64,000 nt of DNA from Hydractinia symbiolongicarpus (Eukaryota > Cnidaria > Hydrozoa > Anthoathecata > Hydractiniidae). The notes under the pieces are model-generated. The model was not told the origin of the DNA, ran no database searches, and saw only the letters and a list, made by a program, of their open reading frames with translations. Shown in pieces: positions 59,901 through 64,000 of the stretch. The stretch's first letter is position 1. The number at the start of each line of letters is the position of its first letter. A program made the position numbers and the translations under genes. The DNA lies in assembly GCF_029227915.1 (NCBI RefSeq), contig NC_079880.1, forward strand, positions 12,117,501-12,181,500, in the 5' to 3' direction.

Positions 59901-60998
59901 ATCTTTTAACATTTGATTCTCATGCAGTAGATCGTTGAACATGACAGGATCCGGTATACCATTCGCTTCGCTCGTTTTTTTTCTTCGCGGTGAACCTGAC
60001 ACAAAGAAGAAAATGAAGGTAAAAAATACGTTAAGAATGTACACCTAGATTTTTATATTACATCAGTTACGTAGGTTACGTCGGTTGACACAAAAGCATA
60101 AGGAAAAGGAACACACAAAAACAATTGAAATATTTGTAATGAGTACTAATTTCCACGATAAAGGGCGTAACTCCCGCAAAAACTCGCGTTACTACGTTGC
60201 AAGAATATTTCGAATTTCTTCTTCTGAGCTCAAAACTACCTTGTTGTTTCGTTTGTGTGAAATATATAGAAAAAAAATCATCAAATATAGAATTATCTCG
60301 TACAAATATTTACTGGATTTTTAATTAAGTGAAAATTTATACCCTCGACAATTTGTAAGGTTAAGATGATATACGAGATAATACGATATTAACGAATGTA
60401 ACCATAAAAGATGGTCGTGATCAGGAACGCAAAGGTTTAGCAAGGTATAAGTCAAGATAGCCAAAAGTTCACTTAAAATGACAACAGTTTCCAAGCGTTC
60501 AAACTATACAAAGAGATATAATAAAAGACACATGATTGGATCAGAGTAAGCAATCCAGCTTCGGGAACTTAAATTTTCATGATTTCACCATTTGCTCTAG
60601 GGATGCACCTCAGTACAATATCCTGAATAGTCGTTGTCTCGCTTTCTCCTTCATTTATGTCTCTATGAACTACATGGGTGCTTCAAGTGGAGACGAATTA
60701 TCGAGACAAGATGGATTCTACAGAGAACATACAATACTTAAAAACGCCCTAAACAGTTGTTCCAGATCTCTTGCGTCGTTTTTAAGTGCTTACAGAATGG
60801 AAATACCGAAAACGTTTGGATTTAACACCACATTTGAATACTCACGAGGTTAGGTACAAATACTACTAACATACTTGTTTGGTTAGGTTTTAATAACTTC
60901 GAGTTTGGGCTATGTAGGTGAGGTACGGAGGAAGCTTTGTGTAACATATGAGCGTCTCCATCGTTGGTGTTTTCTGCTTTACTGGCCTTATTCTCCAT
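53990..60998 (-). CDS. TNIP1: TNIP1/ABIN-1-like ubiquitin-binding NF-kB regulator
   Basis: Nine coding exons: 60998-60875, 59995-59868, 59299-58937, 57806-57660, 56271-56223, 55682-55510, 55086-54994, 54501-54322, 54205-53990. They join in phase to 490 aa. TNIP/ABIN proteins bind linear or K63 ubiquitin chains and A20 to restrain NF-kB and cell death. Matches in order: FNDLLHENQMLKDKI (like FERLVKENSRLKEKM); the AHD1-like INHAWDAQYNLLTLKY (88-103); AKDLKRRCQYLENAL; then the ubiquitin-binding UBAN ELLKQQLQVYAEDFNAEKEDK (two residues of the helix start omitted), with key residues D293 and F294. The next exon carries a second such block, LQIYEEDFYREREKR (329-343), followed by a proline-rich tail with no zinc finger. 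The ATG at 60998 follows an in-frame TAG in what may be the 5' UTR or an upstream intron end, so a further 5' exon is possible. TNIP versus optineurin/NEMO is judged from AHD1 and the tail. Confidence 0.82.
54916..54976. repeat. (CATT)n microsatellite
   Basis: About a dozen CATT units with one CACT variant and ATTT at the end. It lies in a TNIP intron just after the exon at 55086-54994. Confidence 0.9.
56522..57625. repeat. 82-bp satellite with a five-unit higher-order repeat
   Basis: About 13 full units of 82 bp lie in the TNIP intron between the exons at 57806-57660 and 56271-56223. The word TTCGACATTAAACATAACAA recurs at 56604, 56686, 56768 and every 82 bp to 57506. Units differ at fixed places (AGAAGAGCCATTAC, AGAAGAGCCATGAC, AGTAGAGCCACTAC, and CTTAGAACG versus CTTATAACG). 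The order of variants in 56686-57095 is repeated in 57096-57505. The end units are diverged. Confidence 0.93.
57939..58502. mobile_element. Pogo/Tc1-type MITE with TA target duplication
   Basis: The ends CAGTAGAACCTCTAATAGCGG and its inverted partner (ending AATAGAGGTTCCACTG) form the terminal repeats. TA flanks both sides (57937-57938 and 58503-58504). The CAGTAGAACCTCTA(T) end is typical of pogo/Tigger-like elements. The interior has three copies of GAGGTGACCGATGTATG and no coding frame. It lies in a TNIP intron. Confidence 0.85.
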
Positions 60999-63900
60999 CG
61001 CCGTTGCAAATTCTGTACCCTAAATATCGTTCAAATGATTTGTTTGTTAAAAATGATAATTAATTTTCCTAAAAAGAGGAAACATAAAATATTCTTGATA
61101 ATTAATTATATAAAAAAAAACTAATTTCAATGTTTCCATTTTATTCCATTTTATAAGGTTGAGTTCAAATTTTACTCGCTTTTGAGCATGATTATGTAGG
61201 TTTTGTATTTAAAGAAAATCGAGACAAAAAACACTTAGTATAACAATGAAGTCAGTTCATATCAATGTAATCTTAAAGGTAAGTGAGAATAACAACAACA
61301 AAAACTAAGTGCAATCTTTCCATCTTTCTCAATAAACTTCCATTTCACGATTATGTTATAACCACAAAAGGTTTTACGAAGAAAAAAATTAAGTGCATAA
61401 TTAACAACACTGTTATCAATTACAGAAATTGGTAACAAAAATCCTAATTCTTCTGTGTCTGCGAACTGAAGTGAAACCATGCCCCACAGGGTAGCTGAAT
61501 CATTAAATCGCTAAATCTACACGAATTAACGATGCCTGAAATATAACAATGGACGAAATTTTTAAGACTAAAATATGAACGATGGACTAAAGAGCAGGAT
61601 CAAATATTCCCCAACAAGAACATTAATAACAACAACAACGACAGCAGCAGCAAACTTTTGTACACAAAATGTTTATAAACACATCTTTATAAACAATTGT
61701 CGCCGTGTAACCTGATCATCATGCGTTTTTGTTGTTGTTTGGCTAAACTCAAAACAAATATTTGTGATGACGTAAACAAACAAAAACTTTTCCCCCACAT
61801 CACATGTCTCGCGTGGACGAAAGCATGTAAATGCAGAATCAGACAAAACCGGAGTACTGCACAAAACAAAACTGTCATCCACAGTAAAACCAAAAAAAAA
61901 AACAAGCAGAAAAGACGCCATGGTTTATAATAACATTTCAAATTGTTTACTAAAACCTTTATACAATGCAAATCTAATTGCTAAGCTTGCGATTAAGTTA
62001 TGAATAAGCATTTATATAACGATAAAGAGGAAGTATAGTGATGGTAGTAAAATGGCAACATAACAAGAGAGGACATGAAAATTACCATTGAACGCATTCC
62101 ATTATCGTAATACAAGACTCATGCAGATATAAAACATGGCTCCAGACATGTTTATGCATGCCTAAAAGAATATATATTGTGGTGCTCAATTTTCCGATTG
62201 TGAGTTAAAGATGGCAGCTGCGCATAGTGACGGTCAAATTCCTTGGTATTTTTACGGGCTTTCATCTAGTAACTTATAATAGGAAAATTCTGCTCATACA
62301 GCAAATTCAGAAGATGCAAGCTTTCTAATGACTCGCCAATTTTGCAAACTAAAGAACACGATTCATAACTCTAAGAATTAAATCCATTAATGGTGAATTA
62401 TCAGGTAAACAAAAATATGTTACGAAATGATAAAAATGATAAAGCCTCTCAACAACATCTTGTGTTTTCAACTCACCATACGCTATAAATTTATACTCAA
62501 CAAAAAACTTTCCCTCACAGTAAGTGAACAGTCTATAAAATATTTAAAAATGATTCTGTAGAAATCTTTTAAATATTAATCAGCATTGATTCAAGAGAGA
62601 GATCAAAACTAAATGTTTAATTGATGATGTCAGCAATATTGGCAGTGTATTTAACTCTTCACGTAACACTATGCTCTCAAGAAGTACAAAAACGATAGAA
62701 GCAGATCTTGTGAAAGCACCAACTTCAGAATTTTTGTATAAATCAAACATTAAAGGGATGTAAAGTATTCCAAAAACAAAACTACTTTACCAGATTAATG
62801 ACTTTCAATTTTAATTTATTTTTTTTAATGGCTAAAATATTAATGCAGGGAAATAACTTTAACTTGAGATATTTAAATTCCCTGTCATAGAGATTTCATC
62901 AGAAAAGCTGACTGTGCAAAAAAATTAAACCACGTGGTGGTCTTAAGAAGGAATATTCTTTTATACATATGTTTGTATTAAAACTAATCAATACAAAAAG
63001 ACCAACAACAAAAATATATAAGCATGAAATTAAAACGTGCGCTTGGTTAAAAGCCATTTAGAAAGTATATGCTGGACATTCAATAATTTTTTTCAGCAGA
63101 ATTTTCCCTAAAGCAGTCCTTTTATTTACTTTAGGCTGTCAGGTTTTTGCAAAATTCTCTTTTAATTACAGGGTAGAGTCCCACTTATCTGAGACTAATA
63201 AGATGAATGTTGAAGTTGGAGTTCAAGGTTGGAGAGGTTGTTCTGAGCAAAGCTCTTGTTGTTTTTTTTAGGTTTGTGGGTCAGACAAACACGAAGTAAA
63301 ATTCCCTGTTGGTTCCCTGATCTGCATAAATCCAAAAAAAAGTTCTGTCGTTTCCCTAAATTTTAATGAAACTCGCTTTGGAAAGTACGCTAAACTGTCT
63401 AATATTATATGACTTTCCCTATTTGCCATCAAGGAATGAAAAAATAATTGTATATAAAGTATTTTCCTTTTAAAGGGTTATTAACTGGCCTCGTCAATGA
63501 GGGAAAATCAGAAACTGTTGTTAACATAACCGGCACCACAAGCCAACCAGCATGTATGAGAAAAGTTAGAAATTGTGCGTTAAAAACACAAACACATGTA
63601 AACAAAATATGAAAAATAAAAATCTTATTGTTGTGCAACATGTTATTTTAACTATCTGCTATACCTCAAAATTCCTACCAAGTTTTAACAATTATGAATT
63701 TTGAGAGAGTTCGATAACACGTGTTTTGTTTTCTTTCCCTTTAATTTTTACGGTTCTTCAAGCTTCTTTAACACACGACCACAAAAAGACCAAAAAAAGC
63801 ATCCCTAAACATCCAAGTAGCTCCCCCCGTACTAACAAAATGATTTAAATGACACGTTGTATTATTTTTTATGTTTTCTGGAAGCATTGGAAGCATTTTA

Positions 63901-64000
63901 AGGTTTGGAATTTTTTCTCTGCAGAATGATGGCCATTAAAAGTTTTAAGGTCACCTTATCTAATTTTAGGGTTTTAAGGTCTGGAAGATATTCTAATCAC
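60999..64000. other. Upstream of the TNIP homolog, no gene seen
   Basis: AT-rich DNA that should contain the TNIP promoter and possibly a 5' non-coding exon. Frames up to about 95 codons (for example 61673-61971) show no domain, splice partner or conserved motif. No clear repeat family was recognised. Confidence 0.5.

Noticed and set aside
61673-61971. Hydrophobic minus-strand frames that might be a signal peptide or membrane protein
   Set aside because: The hydrophobicity comes from T/A-rich sequence. No splice sites in phase and no recognisable motif.

Overview
The window reads as nuclear DNA of an AT-rich invertebrate animal. Genes have short exons with GT..AG introns, intergenic DNA is AT-rich and full of MITEs, SINE-like pieces and satellites, and the recognisable genes (SF1, a TNIP/ABIN homolog, an AP1AR/gadkin homolog, an IRE1-like kinase joined to a caspase-like domain) are metazoan. 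A non-bilaterian, most likely a hydrozoan or other cnidarian, fits best. That placement is inference from composition, repeat style and a Polinton of a type I associate with cnidarians.

Layout. 0.2-2.4 kb (minus): two-exon gene for an IRE1-type protein kinase fused to a caspase/metacaspase-like domain. 2.4-7.9 kb: gene-poor. 7.9-24.2 kb: a GC-richer, decayed Polinton/Maverick (integrated virus-like transposon). It carries a family-B DNA polymerase, packaging ATPase, integrase, double-jelly-roll capsid gene (split by a LINE insertion), about ten small or unknown genes, and two unusual cargo genes: a Fic-domain protein and a BRO-N protein. 25.1-25.9 kb (minus): an unknown protein in two frames. 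28.9-30.9 kb (plus): a three-exon gene for a small secreted glycine-rich peptide. 31-35 kb: a 36-bp minisatellite and a MITE. 35.2-43.1 kb (minus): SF1, 14 coding exons. 46.0-51.9 kb (plus): AP1AR/gadkin homolog, 10 coding exons. 54.0-61.0 kb (minus): TNIP1/ABIN-1 homolog, 9 coding exons, with an 82-bp satellite and a pogo-like MITE in its introns. 61-64 kb: no gene seen.

How the parts relate. SF1 is the branch-point recognition protein of the spliceosome. AP1AR links AP-1 vesicles to kinesin and Arp2/3. TNIP binds linear/K63 ubiquitin and dampens NF-kB signalling. The kinase-caspase protein looks like a stress or immune effector. These host genes share no obvious pathway. The Polinton genes once formed a replication, packaging and capsid module. 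Most are now broken, but the ATPase and several small reading frames remain open. Its gene order is compact: stop/start overlaps, divergent pairs a few tens of bases apart, and palindromes at the junctions of convergent genes.

Exon joins for the host genes were made by hand from splice-site consensus, phase and homology. All phases agree. For the Polinton only positions and breaks are described.
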